64,000 bases of DNA from Halomonas sp. A40-4 (GTDB lineage Bacteria > Pseudomonadota > Gammaproteobacteria > Pseudomonadales > Halomonadaceae): positions 4,086,503 through 4,150,502 of the forward strand of contig NZ_CP065230.1 in the NCBI RefSeq assembly GCF_015767635.1, read 5' to 3'. The position numbers were made by a program, and so were the translations under genes. The notes beneath the pieces are model-generated. The model was not told the DNA's origin and ran no database searches. It saw only the letters and a program-made list of their open reading frames with translations. Positions within the stretch are counted from its first letter, which is position 1; each line of letters starts with the position of its first letter. Shown here piece after piece: positions 55,371-64,000 of the stretch.

Positions 55371-56063
55371 CTAGTGGCGACGCTGCAAACTACGTGCGGT
55401 TTCAATGTTGGGCAGGATGGGGCCCAAATTCTGATGGATCCAATTCAGTGCCTGGATACGGTTGTGCACGTTGATTTTGCGAAAAATGTTGTAGAGATGA
55501 GACTTAACGGTGTGTTCGCTAAGAAACAGTTTTTCAGCAATCTGATGGTTGGAAGCCCCGGCACTCAACAGCGAGATAATTTCCATTTCACGGTTTGTGA
55601 GACCGCAGGCGGGCCTGAAAGCGTTGTTTTGATATTTGCGATAAAACAGGATCAACCGCGTCATGAGCTCCCGGGACATCCATAGCTCGCCCTCGAGCAG
55701 CGCATGAATGCCCTTGCAGATGACATCCAGGCTTTCATGGCGATAGAAAACCCCTTTCAACTGCGCGCAGGACAACGCTTCAAGTGCATGATCCATATCG
55801 CGGATGTTAAAGGCAGCTAATGGCGCGTTATTGAGCGTCTCAGGGAGCTGATGCTGCCAGTCTGGCAGGGTATCAACGCTTATGTGATCGCTATCGATCA
55901 ACATCAGGGTGTTACCCGATGACGGGGCCGTGATCCGTTCATTAGGTGACTGGATATGCACTTGGCACTCGGTATGAGTCCCTAGATATTCAGCAAATAG
56001 TTGTGATTGTGGGCTTTTTTCGGTAACGACAAATACCGTATCTGTAGCCTTTTCCTGCGGCAT
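55371..56063 (-). CDS. csgD: CsgD-like LuxR-family regulator
   Basis: A regulator of about 230 aa. The N-terminal half is a pseudo-receiver (VFVVTEKSPQSQLFAEYL...LMLIDSDHI) and the C-terminal LuxR HTH reads LTNREMEIISLLSAGASNHQIAEKLFLSEHTVKSHLYNIFRKI. The linker WMSRELMTRLILFYR is typical of CsgD. It would activate csgBA and matrix genes. Start 56063 is chosen for GAGGG 7 nt upstream; ATG 56090 is an alternative. The 240-bp upstream region is very AT rich, as expected for a highly regulated promoter. The order csgD-E-F-G is kept. Confidence 0.9.
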   Translation of the reverse strand: MPQEKATDTVFVVTEKSPQSQLFAEYLGTHTECQVHIQSPNERITAPSSGNTLMLIDSDHISVDTLPDWQHQLPETLNNAPLAAFNIRDMDHALEALSCAQLKGVFYRHESLDVICKGIHALLEGELWMSRELMTRLILFYRKYQNNAFRPACGLTNREMEIISLLSAGASNHQIAEKLFLSEHTVKSHLYNIFRKINVHNRIQALNWIHQNLGPILPNIETARSLQRRH

Positions 56064-56329
56064 TGGAGGACCCTCATAGAAATCACGCATTAGCAGGTAG
56101 CCATTTTATTGTTGTCTAATAGTTTTTAAATGTAAACGTATGTTACTAGAAAATCATCAAATAAGATGAAATTAATTGGTGATTTAAGAATAAGTATATG
56201 AATATATTGGTTTATTATTTTCATAATCTTTGAAAAATTTTTGATGGAAATACATCGCGTTACATTTGGATTGCTTTTTTCGAACAAGGGGCATGCGTAG
56301 ACTGGTAGTTCACCCTAGGAGCTCGCCGG

Positions 56330-56938
56330 ATGACCAGTACTCAAACGCTTGTGCTTGCCAGCGGAAACGTTGGTAAATTGAAAGAATTCAATGAATTATT
56401 AGCGCCACTTGGGTTCGATGTGCGTACCCAGGCTGATTACGGTGTCCACGACGTGGCGGAGACGGGCGTGACCTTTGTGGAAAACGCGCTTATTAAAGCT
56501 CGTGAAGCGAGCCGCCAAAGTGGATTACCGGCCCTTGCCGATGACTCAGGTCTAGAGGTTGATGCGTTACAGGGCGCTCCGGGCATCTATTCCGCTCGTT
56601 ATGCAGGCGAACCCAAAAGCGACCAGCGTAATAATGCCAAGTTGCTTGAAGCCTTGCAGGATTGCCCGGAAGGGCAGCGAACGGCACGTTATTGGTGTGT
56701 TCTGGTTTACCTGCGACACCCTGAAGACCCGGTGCCCGTTATTGTGCAGCGTAGCTGGGAAGGCGAAGTGTTGGCACACCCGCGCGGTGAGGGCGGCTTT
56801 GGCTATGACCCACTATTCTGGCTGCCCGATCAGAGTTCAAGCGTGGCGGAATTACCCAGCGAAACGAAAAATCGCTTGAGCCACCGTGGTCGTGCTCTGA
56901 GCGGGTTAGTCGACGTGTTGAAGGTGGCCCATGGCTGA
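56330..56938 (+). CDS. rdgB: XTP/dITP pyrophosphatase
   Basis: A 202-aa Ham1/RdgB house-cleaning enzyme that removes ITP and XTP. The N-terminal LASGNVGKLKEFNELL is the substrate loop. The catalytic ADDSGLEVDAL, GEGGFGYDPLFWLP and SHRGRAL motifs are present. It overlaps hemW by 8 nt. Confidence 0.95.
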   Translation: MTSTQTLVLASGNVGKLKEFNELLAPLGFDVRTQADYGVHDVAETGVTFVENALIKAREASRQSGLPALADDSGLEVDALQGAPGIYSARYAGEPKSDQRNNAKLLEALQDCPEGQRTARYWCVLVYLRHPEDPVPVIVQRSWEGEVLAHPRGEGGFGYDPLFWLPDQSSSVAELPSETKNRLSHRGRALSGLVDVLKVAHG

Positions 56939-58100
56939 GCCGTTGCCACCGTTATCGCTGTATATCCATACGCCGTGGTGCGTGCGAAAATGCCCATATT
57001 GTGACTTTAATTCCCATGAGCCCAAGCGTAACGAATTACCAGAAGCCGCTTACCTGAAGGCGTTGTTACAGGATATTGATGGCGATCTTGAGCTGGCGGC
57101 GGGGCGAACCATACAGAGCATATTTATCGGCGGAGGAACCCCAAGCCTGCTTTCGCCAGGTTTCTATGGACGCCTTTTAAGCGAAGTGAGTGCTCGCTTA
57201 CCATTTTCAGAGACGATTGAAATCACCCTTGAGGCCAACCCGGGTACGACTGAGCAAAGCCGCTTTACCGGTTACCGAGATGCCGGTATCAACCGGCTTT
57301 CGCTCGGGGTGCAAAGCTTTCATTCAGAACAGCTGGCGGCATTGGGTCGAATTCACGGTGGTGAAGAGGCCGTCAGTGCCGTCAGGCAGGCACGTCAGGC
57401 GGGTTTTGATAACCTCAATATTGACCTTATGCACGGCCTGCCGCAGCAGACGTCTCAACTGGCGATGGCGGATATTGAGCAAGCGCTGGCGTTATCACCT
57501 GAACACTTGTCCTGGTACCAATTGACACTAGAGCCCAACACGGCGTTTTATGTCCATCCACCGACCTTGCCTCATGAAGAAACCCTTTGGGACATTCAGG
57601 ATCAGGGCCATTCACGTTTACAGCAGGCGGGACTGGAACGTTATGAAATTTCCGCTTACGCGCGCCTTGATCGACAGAGCCTGCATAATCTCAATTATTG
57701 GCAATTTGGCGATTACCTGGGCATCGGGGCGGGCGCTCACGGGAAGTTGAGTCATGTTGATACACAGGGGCAATGGCATATTGAGCGGCGTTGGAAAACG
57801 CGTCAGCCAGATGCCTATTTAAGACGCGTAAATGATCCGCGCGGTTTTATTGCAGGCAAGCAGCCTATTGCTGCAAACGAACTGCCGCTGGAGTTCTCGA
57901 TGAATGCGCTGCGTCTGACCCAAGGGGTTCCTGTTTCCATGTGGTCAGCGCATACGGGGTTGCCGGTTGAGGTGTTGTTGGCGCGTTTACACAATGCCGA
58001 GAAAAAAGGACTTTTGATGGAAATGCCCAAAAGACTGCAAGCATCGCCTCAAGGTCTATTATTCTTGAACGAGTTGTTGGCTTTGATAAGCGACGAGTAA
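56931..58100 (+). CDS. hemW: Radical SAM haem chaperone HemW
   Basis: A 389-aa radical SAM protein with the cluster motif in LYIHTPWCVRKCPYCDF (C-x3-C-x2-C), GGGTPSLL, and the HemN C-terminal domain. It is a haem chaperone rather than the oxygen-independent coproporphyrinogen oxidase, which is longer. It is translationally coupled to rdgB, the same pairing seen in E. coli and pseudomonads. Confidence 0.95.
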   Translation: MAEPLPPLSLYIHTPWCVRKCPYCDFNSHEPKRNELPEAAYLKALLQDIDGDLELAAGRTIQSIFIGGGTPSLLSPGFYGRLLSEVSARLPFSETIEITLEANPGTTEQSRFTGYRDAGINRLSLGVQSFHSEQLAALGRIHGGEEAVSAVRQARQAGFDNLNIDLMHGLPQQTSQLAMADIEQALALSPEHLSWYQLTLEPNTAFYVHPPTLPHEETLWDIQDQGHSRLQQAGLERYEISAYARLDRQSLHNLNYWQFGDYLGIGAGAHGKLSHVDTQGQWHIERRWKTRQPDAYLRRVNDPRGFIAGKQPIAANELPLEFSMNALRLTQGVPVSMWSAHTGLPVEVLLARLHNAEKKGLLMEMPKRLQASPQGLLFLNELLALISDE

Positions 58101-58135
58101 CTTCATAAGTAGATGACAATGTTAAGGAGTGAGCG

Positions 58136-58822
58136 ATGCGTATTTCTCGACTACTGACCCCGTTAGCGGCCGCTGTGCTGGTTGCCGGTTGTGCAACCTC
58201 GGACCCTTACGGCGGCGGTCAAACTCAGCGCTCATCGACGGCAACCGGCACAGGTATTGGTGCCGTTGTAGGCGCGGCTGCCGGTGCGCTGTCCGGGGAT
58301 GGTAGCACCAGCCGCCGAGATCGGGCGCTGATTGGGGCGGCGGTAGGTGCCGCAGCGGGTGCTGGCATAGGGGCTTATATGGACCGCCAGGAGCAGCAAC
58401 TGCGCCAAAACCTGGAAGGTTCGCGCATTGAAATTGATCGCCGCGGCGACGATATCGTGCTGAATATGCCCAGCAGCGTGACTTTCGGTTTTGATTCCGC
58501 TGAATTGACCAGCCAGGCCCGCAGCTCGTTAAACGAAGTGGCCAATGTGGTCAGTGAATATGCTGACACCCGGATCAACATTGCGGGCCATACTGATAGC
58601 ACCGGTGACGAAGCCTATAACCAGCGACTGTCTGAGCGCCGGGCTCAGGCAGTAGGTAGCTACTTGAACCAGAATGGCGTGTCCTCAATGCGTCTAAGTA
58701 CTCGAGGCTATGGTGAATCCCAGCCGGTGGCCAGTAATGAGACTGAAAGCGGACGCAGCCAGAATCGCCGTGTCGAAATTACCTTAACGCCCACCGGAGA
58801 AGGTCAACGCCAAGGCGGCTAA
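58136..58822 (+). CDS. OmpA-family outer-membrane lipoprotein (YiaD-like)
   Basis: A 228-aa protein with lipobox VLVAGCATS. A Gly-zipper segment follows (GTGIGAVVGAAAGAL and GAAVGAAAGAGIGAYM), then an OmpA C-terminal peptidoglycan-binding domain (about 115-220) with INIAGHTDSTGDEAYNQRLSERRAQAV and NRRVEI. It links outer membrane and cell wall. RBS AAGGAG precedes the ATG. A terminator follows. Confidence 0.92.
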   Translation: MRISRLLTPLAAAVLVAGCATSDPYGGGQTQRSSTATGTGIGAVVGAAAGALSGDGSTSRRDRALIGAAVGAAAGAGIGAYMDRQEQQLRQNLEGSRIEIDRRGDDIVLNMPSSVTFGFDSAELTSQARSSLNEVANVVSEYADTRINIAGHTDSTGDEAYNQRLSERRAQAVGSYLNQNGVSSMRLSTRGYGESQPVASNETESGRSQNRRVEITLTPTGEGQRQGG

Positions 58823-58849
58823 GCAATGTTGCTGTGAAGCCTTCCCAAT

Positions 58850-58879
58850 GCCCGCTATGCTGATATGGCGGGCTTTTTT
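58850..58879 (+). terminator. Rho-independent terminator after the OmpA lipoprotein gene
   Basis: GCCCGC and GCGGGC flank a 12-nt loop with partial AT pairing and are followed directly by TTTTTT. The rlmJ start codon lies 19 nt downstream. Confidence 0.85.
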
Positions 58880-58897
58880 ATGAGTTGTCGAATTATC

Positions 58898-59743
58898 ATG
58901 TTGTCATATCAACACGCATATCATGCTGGCAATTTTGCCGATGTACATAAGCATTTGACGTTATTTGCAACCATCGAGTATCTGCTGCGCAAACCTTCAC
59001 CGGTGACATATATCGATACCCACGCGGGTCGCGGATTTTACCCGTTGTCGAGCGAAGAAACCCAGCGCTTGAAGGAGTATCGGGATGGTGTCTGGCCTCT
59101 CTGGGAAGCAGCTCAATCGGTGTCCGACCCGCTGCTGTGCAGCTGGCTGGATGCCCTGTCCCGTGCGCAGCGCCATCCCAACGAATTGGCCCATTACCCC
59201 GGCTCTCCCTGGTGGATCAGCCAGGCGCTTCGTGCCAGGGAGCGGTTGTACGGGTTTGAGTTGCACCCTGGCGAGCACCAGCATTTCGATGATCAGGCGC
59301 TAGCAGAAAGCGTAGAACGCATTCATGGCGATGGCTTGCAGGGATTATGCCAGCGTCTGCCTGTTGCAACGCCTCGTGTCTGTGTGCTGATTGACCCAAG
59401 CTACGAGCGTAAAGACGAGTATCAGTTGGTGGCGGATACCCTTAATGTGGCGCTTGCGAAAGCGCGTCACGCGGTGGTGTTGATCTGGTATCCATTGCTG
59501 CCTGCCAACAACCACAAGGTGCTTTTGGAAGCGCTTGAGCGCAGCGGCATCCGTAAAATCTGGCGTAGCGAATTGTGCTTGCGAGACGCGGACACCCAGG
59601 AGCGCGGTATGTACGGAAGTGGAATGTTGGTGATCAACCCGCCCTGGGGGTTGGACGAACGCCTGGCCGGCGCGATGGCCCAGCTGACACCGCTGCTGGG
59701 CACACAGAGCCGCTATTGCGCGTCTTGGTTGGTAGGGGAGTAG
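58898..59743 (+). CDS. rlmJ: 23S rRNA (adenine-2030-N6)-methyltransferase
   Basis: A 281-aa protein with the family start MLSYQHAYHAGNFADVHKH and YIDTHAGRGFY (SAM-binding). The catalytic D-P-P-Y motif reads LIDPSYE here, a Ser for the second Pro that I expect is tolerated. Start 58898 is chosen because the family N-terminus begins there. It lies just after a strong terminator, so it needs its own promoter or read-through. It is convergent with mnmE. Confidence 0.93.
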   Translation: MLSYQHAYHAGNFADVHKHLTLFATIEYLLRKPSPVTYIDTHAGRGFYPLSSEETQRLKEYRDGVWPLWEAAQSVSDPLLCSWLDALSRAQRHPNELAHYPGSPWWISQALRARERLYGFELHPGEHQHFDDQALAESVERIHGDGLQGLCQRLPVATPRVCVLIDPSYERKDEYQLVADTLNVALAKARHAVVLIWYPLLPANNHKVLLEALERSGIRKIWRSELCLRDADTQERGMYGSGMLVINPPWGLDERLAGAMAQLTPLLGTQSRYCASWLVGE

Positions 59744-59759
59744 CGCTGTCTGGGAGAGC

Positions 59760-61130
59760 TTATTTGCCGATACAGAAGCTACCGAAAATTTCACCCAGCA
59801 GATCATCGGCGCTGAATTCACCGGTGATTTCACCTAGCGCCTGCTGCGCATCGCGTAGATCTTCCGCCAGCAATTCACCGGCGCCATTGCCTTCGAGCTG
59901 TCGGCGGCCGGTTTCAAGGGCGTTCATTGCCCGGTCAAGCGCATCCAGGTGGCGGCGGCGGGCCGAAAAACGCCCCTCGGTGGTCGCTGAAAAGCCCATG
60001 ATATCTTTCAGGTGCGCTTTCAAGTTATCCACACCCATCCCTGTCTTTGCAGAAAGACGCACCGTGGGTGGGGTTGTGGATAAGTCTATGCCGGCCTGTT
60101 CGGCGCTGGTGTCGATTTTATTACGTACCAGCGTCAGGCGCTGCTGGTCCGGCAGCCGGGCGACAAATTCAGGCCAGATTGCCATGGGGTCGGTTTCATC
60201 GGTCGTTGACGCATCGACCAGGAGCAGCACGCGGTCGGCGCCTTCGATCTCTGCCCAGGCCCGTGCGACGCCGATCTGCTCAACGGCATCCGGCGTATCG
60301 CGCAGCCCTGCGGTATCAATCACATGCAGCGGCATCCCGTCGATGTGGATATGTTCGCGCAGCACATCCCGCGTGGTACCGGCAATATCCGTGACGATGG
60401 CGGTGTCCTGCTCGGTCAGGGCGTTGAGCAAGCTCGACTTACCCGCGTTGGGACGCCCGGCAATGACAACGCTCATGCCCTCACGCATCAAGGCGCCCTG
60501 GCCAGCAGCAGACCGAACGTCGATAAGCTCACGGTTTACCTCGTCCAGCAGGCTCGCCACGTGGCCATCAGCCAGAAAGTCGATTTCTTCCTCGGGAAAA
60601 TCAATCGCCGCCTCGACGTAGACGCGCAGTTCGATAAGCCGCTCTACCAGCGCGGCTACCCGATTGGAAAACTCGCCCTGCAGCGAACGCACCGCGTTTT
60701 CGGCGGCCGAGCGGGAGGTGGCATCTATCAGGTCGGCAATGGCCTCGGCCTGTGCGAGGTCAAGCTTGTCATTCAGGAAAGCGCGCTCCGAAAACTCCCC
60801 CGGCCTTGCCAGCCGAGCCCCGAGCTGGACGCAGCGTTCGAGGAGCATATCCATGATCACCGGCCCGCCATGGCCTTGCAGTTCGAGCACATCTTCACCG
60901 GTGAACGAGTGTGGATCCGGAAACAGTAGCGCGATCCCCTCATCGATACTGCCTTCTGCGCCCATGAAAGCGCCATAGTATGCATAGCGAGGGGCTGGGC
61001 AGTGGCCTAGCATGGCGACGGCAATGTCGCGGCAGGCTGGGCCAGAAACACGAATAATACCGACGCCACCACGACCGGGAGGCGTGGCCAGGGCGGCGAT
61101 GGTGTCTTGGGTATAGAGTCGGTCTGCCAT
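59760..61130 (-). CDS. mnmE: tRNA modification GTPase MnmE
   Basis: A 456-aa protein. The N-terminal formyl-THF-binding domain has [22 protein letters not shown]. The G domain has G1 [11 protein letters not shown]2 DIAGTTRD, G3 DTAGLRD and G4 NKID. The C-terminal CIGK holds the functionally important Cys. It acts with MnmG on U34 of tRNAs. It lies next to yidC on the same strand. Confidence 0.97.
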   Translation of the reverse strand: MADRLYTQDTIAALATPPGRGGVGIIRVSGPACRDIAVAMLGHCPAPRYAYYGAFMGAEGSIDEGIALLFPDPHSFTGEDVLELQGHGGPVIMDMLLERCVQLGARLARPGEFSERAFLNDKLDLAQAEAIADLIDATSRSAAENAVRSLQGEFSNRVAALVERLIELRVYVEAAIDFPEEEIDFLADGHVASLLDEVNRELIDVRSAAGQGALMREGMSVVIAGRPNAGKSSLLNALTEQDTAIVTDIAGTTRDVLREHIHIDGMPLHVIDTAGLRDTPDAVEQIGVARAWAEIEGADRVLLLVDASTTDETDPMAIWPEFVARLPDQQRLTLVRNKIDTSAEQAGIDLSTTPPTVRLSAKTGMGVDNLKAHLKDIMGFSATTEGRFSARRRHLDALDRAMNALETGRRQLEGNGAGELLAEDLRDAQQALGEITGEFSADDLLGEIFGSFCIGK

Positions 61131-61193
61131 GGCGTTTCTCTTTTAGGTGCAGGTGGCAAGTGAGCGTAGTGTGAGTTTTTGCCCCCTGAAACA

Positions 61194-61221
61194 CCAGACC
61201 CCCGCAAGGGCGGGGGTCTGG
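61194..61221. terminator. Strong GC hairpin between yidC and mnmE
   Basis: CCAGACCCCCGC pairs perfectly with GCGGGGGTCTGG (12 bp, loop AAGG). There is no directly adjacent T-run on the minus strand, so it may attenuate rather than end transcription into mnmE. Confidence 0.6.
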
Positions 61222-61239
61222 GTGTTCAAGGTATCGGCT

Positions 61240-62946
61240 TTATTTTTTGGTTTTCATGCCTTTGCCGATACTTGGGTCCTGCTCGATTTTGCGCGTAATA
61301 AAGTACTGCTGCGCCACTGAGATAATGTTGTTGACCACCCAGTAGATCACCAGGCCCGCCGGGAACCACAGGAAGAAGAACGTAAAGATGATGGGTAGCA
61401 TCTTCATGATCTTCGCCTGCATGGGATCAGGCGGCGTGGGGTTAAGCTGTTGCTGCACGAACATCGAAAGGCCCATCAGAATCGGCAGTATGAAGTACGG
61501 GTCTTTCACCGACAGATCCTGCACCCAGAAGATGAAGGGAGCGTGTCTCAGTTCAACGGATTCCAGCAACATCCAGTACAAGGCGATAAAGACGGGCATC
61601 TGTACCAGAATCGGCAAGCAGCCACCCAGAGGATTGATCTTCTCCTTCTGGTAGAACTTCATCATCTCTTGAGACATTTTCTGGCGGTCATCGCCGTACA
61701 TCTCCTTGAGACGCTGCATCTCGGGGCCAAGCTTGCGCATCCGTGCCATCGACTTGTAAGCCTTGGCAGAAAGTGGGAACAGAATGGTTTTCACCAACAC
61801 CGTCAACAGGACGATTGACCAACCCCAGTTGCCGACAATGTCGTGAATCTTGTCAAGCAGCCAGAAGAGCGGGTTTGCCAGGAACCACAGCCAGCCATAG
61901 TCGACCGTCAGGCGAAGGTTAGGCGCTACTTCCTCAAGATGATCCTGGACCTTGGGACCCATATAGAGAGTGGCGCCCAAGGAAGCTTCTTCTTCCGGCG
62001 CCAGCTCACTGGTGGGGCCAGCAAAGGCGACGACATTGCGGTCGCGCGAGTCTGTCGAGACGTAGTAAAGGTTCTGCTGATCCTGGGAAGGCGCCCAGGC
62101 CGAGACAAAGTAGTGCTGGATGATGGCAATCCAACCGCCTTGTGCCTCTCGATTATTGAAGTTGCCGCCTTGTATATCGTCAAAATCAATCTTTCCGTAG
62201 GTCTCTTCAGGCGTCGAAAACGCCGCACCCAGGTAGGAATTCATGCCCATACTGACGCCGCTTGACGGGTCAGGGCTGTTATCCCGAGCGAGCTGGCCGA
62301 TAAAACGAGCGCTAACGGGCTCATCGGTGTTATTGGCCAAGTAGTAATTGACGTCAACAGCATAATTGCCGCGTTCGAAGGTCAGCCGCTTGATGACCTC
62401 AATGCCGTTTATCTCGGCGGTGAGGTTGACCTCAAGCTGTTCTTCGTCATCACCCAGCAGGTATTCGCTTTTCTCAGGGGTAAAGGCAATGCGATTTGCT
62501 TCCCCGTTAAGTTGCAAGCCCGAGCGTGCGACGTAACTGCGCGTTTGATTGTCGGAAAGCAGAATATAGCTGCGATCCGACTCGAGCGCCTGTTTATGCT
62601 GCGGCAAGGCGGCATACACGATATCGCCACCGTGTGGATCAATACGAACATCCAGCACGTCGGTGGTCACCGCGATGAAGTCACGGCTGTCGCTATCACT
62701 TTCGTCGCTGTTTAGCGCGTCCTGCGAAGCGGCAGTGCTATCTCCGGGAACCGACAAGTTTTCCGCGTCGTCATTGCCAGACGTACCGCCACTTCCCGAC
62801 GATGCGTTGTTATCGCGTGTTTGATCTTGCGATACCTCGGACGACGGTTGATAAGACGTCTGTCCGTAATCCTGATTCCACTGTACAACCAGTAGATAGG
62901 CCAGAATGGCAAGTGGAATCAGTAATATAAGTCGTTTTACGTCCAT
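61240..62946 (-). CDS. yidC: Membrane protein insertase YidC
   Basis: A 568-aa protein. An N-terminal TM anchor (LILLIPLAILAYLLVVQW) is followed by a low-complexity Ser/Asp/Asn linker and a large periplasmic beta-sandwich domain (about 90-340). The conserved five-helix Oxa1 core contains the cytoplasmic hairpin and GGCLPILVQMPVFIALYWML, and the C-terminus is basic (GKGMKTKK). It inserts membrane proteins with or without SecYEG. Confidence 0.97.
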   Translation of the reverse strand: MDVKRLILLIPLAILAYLLVVQWNQDYGQTSYQPSSEVSQDQTRDNNASSGSGGTSGNDDAENLSVPGDSTAASQDALNSDESDSDSRDFIAVTTDVLDVRIDPHGGDIVYAALPQHKQALESDRSYILLSDNQTRSYVARSGLQLNGEANRIAFTPEKSEYLLGDDEEQLEVNLTAEINGIEVIKRLTFERGNYAVDVNYYLANNTDEPVSARFIGQLARDNSPDPSSGVSMGMNSYLGAAFSTPEETYGKIDFDDIQGGNFNNREAQGGWIAIIQHYFVSAWAPSQDQQNLYYVSTDSRDRNVVAFAGPTSELAPEEEASLGATLYMGPKVQDHLEEVAPNLRLTVDYGWLWFLANPLFWLLDKIHDIVGNWGWSIVLLTVLVKTILFPLSAKAYKSMARMRKLGPEMQRLKEMYGDDRQKMSQEMMKFYQKEKINPLGGCLPILVQMPVFIALYWMLLESVELRHAPFIFWVQDLSVKDPYFILPILMGLSMFVQQQLNPTPPDPMQAKIMKMLPIIFTFFFLWFPAGLVIYWVVNNIISVAQQYFITRKIEQDPSIGKGMKTKK

Positions 62947-63060
62947 GAGGGTTCTGCCCGCTGGGTGGTGAACATGCTAATGACGCAGTATCAATTACTC
63001 GACCCATGACACACGAAAGCCTGCCAGGCGGCAGGCCGAGGTCGAGCGATGAGGTGCCCA

Positions 63061-63456
63061 TCAAGTAATGTGCTTTGAGCTTGCAGGTAGCGCCTTGTCT
63101 GCCTGGCTGTCGCGCCGAAGCCGTTTCCACATGCCATGGAGCTGACGATATAAAACGTCATTGTCCATGTCCTGAACGCCACGCCGAGCAAGTACCACAA
63201 TATCCACTGCGGGAAGCTGGTCTTGACGTAGCCTGACTGACTCTCGAACGAGTCTTTTGAAGCGATTTCGATCAACGGCGAGCTTCACATTTTTTTTGCT
63301 GACCACGAGGCCAAGGCGGGGATGCCCGAGGGTATTCCGGCGTGCTAACGCCATAATCCCTTTACCATGTACCTTGAGATCTGCTTGCTCAAAAACGTAG
63401 CGGTAATCCCCGGCGTTAAGTAACCGAAAACACCGGGGAAACCCTTGATGTGGCAC
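63061..63456 (-). CDS. rnpA: Ribonuclease P protein component
   Basis: A basic protein of about 131 aa with the RNR motif region NRFKRLVRESVRL and LGLVVSKKNVKLAVDRNR. It binds the M1 RNA to process tRNA 5' ends. Start GTG 63456 has GGA 6 nt upstream; a TTG at 63462 is the alternative. It follows rpmH by about 13 nt and is followed by yidC, with no yidD between them. Confidence 0.94.
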   Translation of the reverse strand: MPHQGFPRCFRLLNAGDYRYVFEQADLKVHGKGIMALARRNTLGHPRLGLVVSKKNVKLAVDRNRFKRLVRESVRLRQDQLPAVDIVVLARRGVQDMDNDVLYRQLHGMWKRLRRDSQADKALPASSKHIT

Positions 63457-63469
63457 ACGCAATCCGAGA

Positions 63470-63604
63470 TCAGGCGCTCAGACGCTTACGGCCTTTGGCG
63501 CGGCGACGCGAAATAATGGCGCGGCCATTTTTGGTTGCCATACGAGCACGGAAGCCATGCGCGCGCTTGCGCTTGAGAACGCTAGGTTGAAAAGTGCGTT
63601 TCAT
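63470..63604 (-). CDS. rpmH: 50S ribosomal protein L34
   Basis: A 44-aa highly basic ribosomal protein. It starts [20 protein letters not shown], continues with RMATKNGR and ends RKRLSA, the invariant L34 sequence. It is the first gene of the rpmH-rnpA-yidC run. Its promoter is visible upstream. dnaA normally lies on the other side of the upstream gap. Confidence 0.98.
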   Translation of the reverse strand: MKRTFQPSVLKRKRAHGFRARMATKNGRAIISRRRAKGRKRLSA

Positions 63605-64000
63605 AACTCGTTATTCCCACGTGGTTAGGACGGAAAATAAATTCCAAAAGACCCGGTCCAGTGAGGAACTAGCCGGGAGATTCAATTCAAGACCGGAAAT
63701 TGTAGAGGCTTCCCGGGTTACGTGCAATTTTTTCCTTGTAAAAAATACCGCCTGTCCACGCAGGTGCCTGTCAGGGAGCACGCAATGGTGCTTGCCGGGA
63801 AGTGCACCGGCGTCCAGCCATTGGTCTTCTGCTGCCTTGTGGCTAATAGTGGGGATACATTTTGTTAACAACTGTATATTTTTCTTTAAATTCAACTATA
63901 TAAAAGCTAGATGAGGTTGTGTATAAGTTGCGGAAAAGACGATGATAAGTGGTTGATTAACTGTGAGTTAATGCCCAGCGATAATGAACAGTAAGCTGTC
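63605..64000. other. Gap upstream of rpmH, probably the rpmH-dnaA intergenic region
   Basis: There is no gene in this stretch. Besides the rpmH promoter it holds a DnaA box in inverse orientation, TGTGTATAA at 63918-63926 (TTATACACA on the minus strand), the palindrome TTGTTAACAA (63862-63871) and an AT-rich stretch. In pseudomonads oriC lies in this gap. The window ends before dnaA. Confidence 0.5.
63699..63727 (-). promoter_or_regulatory. Sigma-70 promoter of rpmH-rnpA
   Basis: On the minus strand TTGCAC (63722-63727) and TACAAT (63699-63704) are separated by exactly 17 bp. The start would be near 63692, about 90 nt before the rpmH ATG. Confidence 0.72.

Noticed and set aside
62991..63275. 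Possible yidD in the frame overlapping rnpA
   Set aside because: The translation lacks the YidD Cys-rich CRFxPTCSxY pattern and overlaps the well-supported rnpA gene.
63594..63914. Plus-strand frame of 106 codons upstream of rpmH
   Set aside because: It overlaps the rpmH start and its promoter, and its translation resembles no protein family.

Overview
The window looks like a chromosomal segment of a moderately GC-rich gammaproteobacterium, most likely Halomonas or another member of the Halomonadaceae. The grounds are the crc-pyrE-rph neighbourhood, the order parB-parA-rsmG-mnmG, the separate mnmE-yidC-rnpA-rpmH block, an NhaD-type Na+/H+ antiporter, and protein sequences of Pseudomonas/Halomonas type. 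The genus is an inference. The segment lies close to the replication origin: the F1Fo-ATPase operon, parAB, a DnaA-box-rich AT-rich gap next to mnmG, and rpmH with a DnaA box at the right edge are all present.

Layout. (1) 1-3.7 kb is the end of a prophage or integrative element: a small phage ORF, an ERF annealing protein, a YqaJ/lambda-type exonuclease, an AlpA-like regulator and a tyrosine integrase facing the chromosome. (2) 3.7-16 kb is core chromosome: yicC, rph, a Crc-type catalytically degenerate ExoIII homologue, pyrE, trmL, rep, a cytochrome c5, a GNAT protein, a QseBC-like two-component system, a CBS protein and nhaD. (3) 16.3-22.2 kb is an accessory cluster: a sigma-54 activator with a receiver-like N-terminus, a FapF-like outer-membrane channel, and a convergent four-gene operon encoding a 384-residue Gly-rich secreted protein, a small secreted protein sharing a motif with it, a C39-type cysteine peptidase and another secreted protein. 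A well-spaced sigma-54 promoter lies upstream of that operon. I read this as a Fap-related but divergent functional-amyloid or matrix-protein secretion system. (4) 22.6-30.6 kb holds glmS, glmU, apbE, uppP, a cation diffusion facilitator and mgtE. (5) 30.7-42.3 kb is the atp operon (promoter and terminator both visible), then parB, parA, rsmG and mnmG. (6) 42.4-42.8 kb is the candidate oriC. (7) 42.8-59.7 kb is a block that separates mnmG from mnmE: an amino-acid ABC transporter, erpA, argC, a ClC channel, hemJ-thiD-hemL, a complete curli locus with all genes on one strand (csgD-E-F-G, then csgB-A), rdgB-hemW, an OmpA lipoprotein and rlmJ. (8) 59.7-63.6 kb is mnmE, yidC, rnpA and rpmH; the rpmH promoter is clear and dnaA probably lies just beyond the right edge.

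The most notable point is that two apparently independent extracellular-fibre systems, one curli and one Fap-like with C39 peptidase and sigma-54 control, lie about 30 kb apart in the origin region. Each has its own regulator, outer-membrane secretion pore and repetitive or low-complexity secreted subunits.
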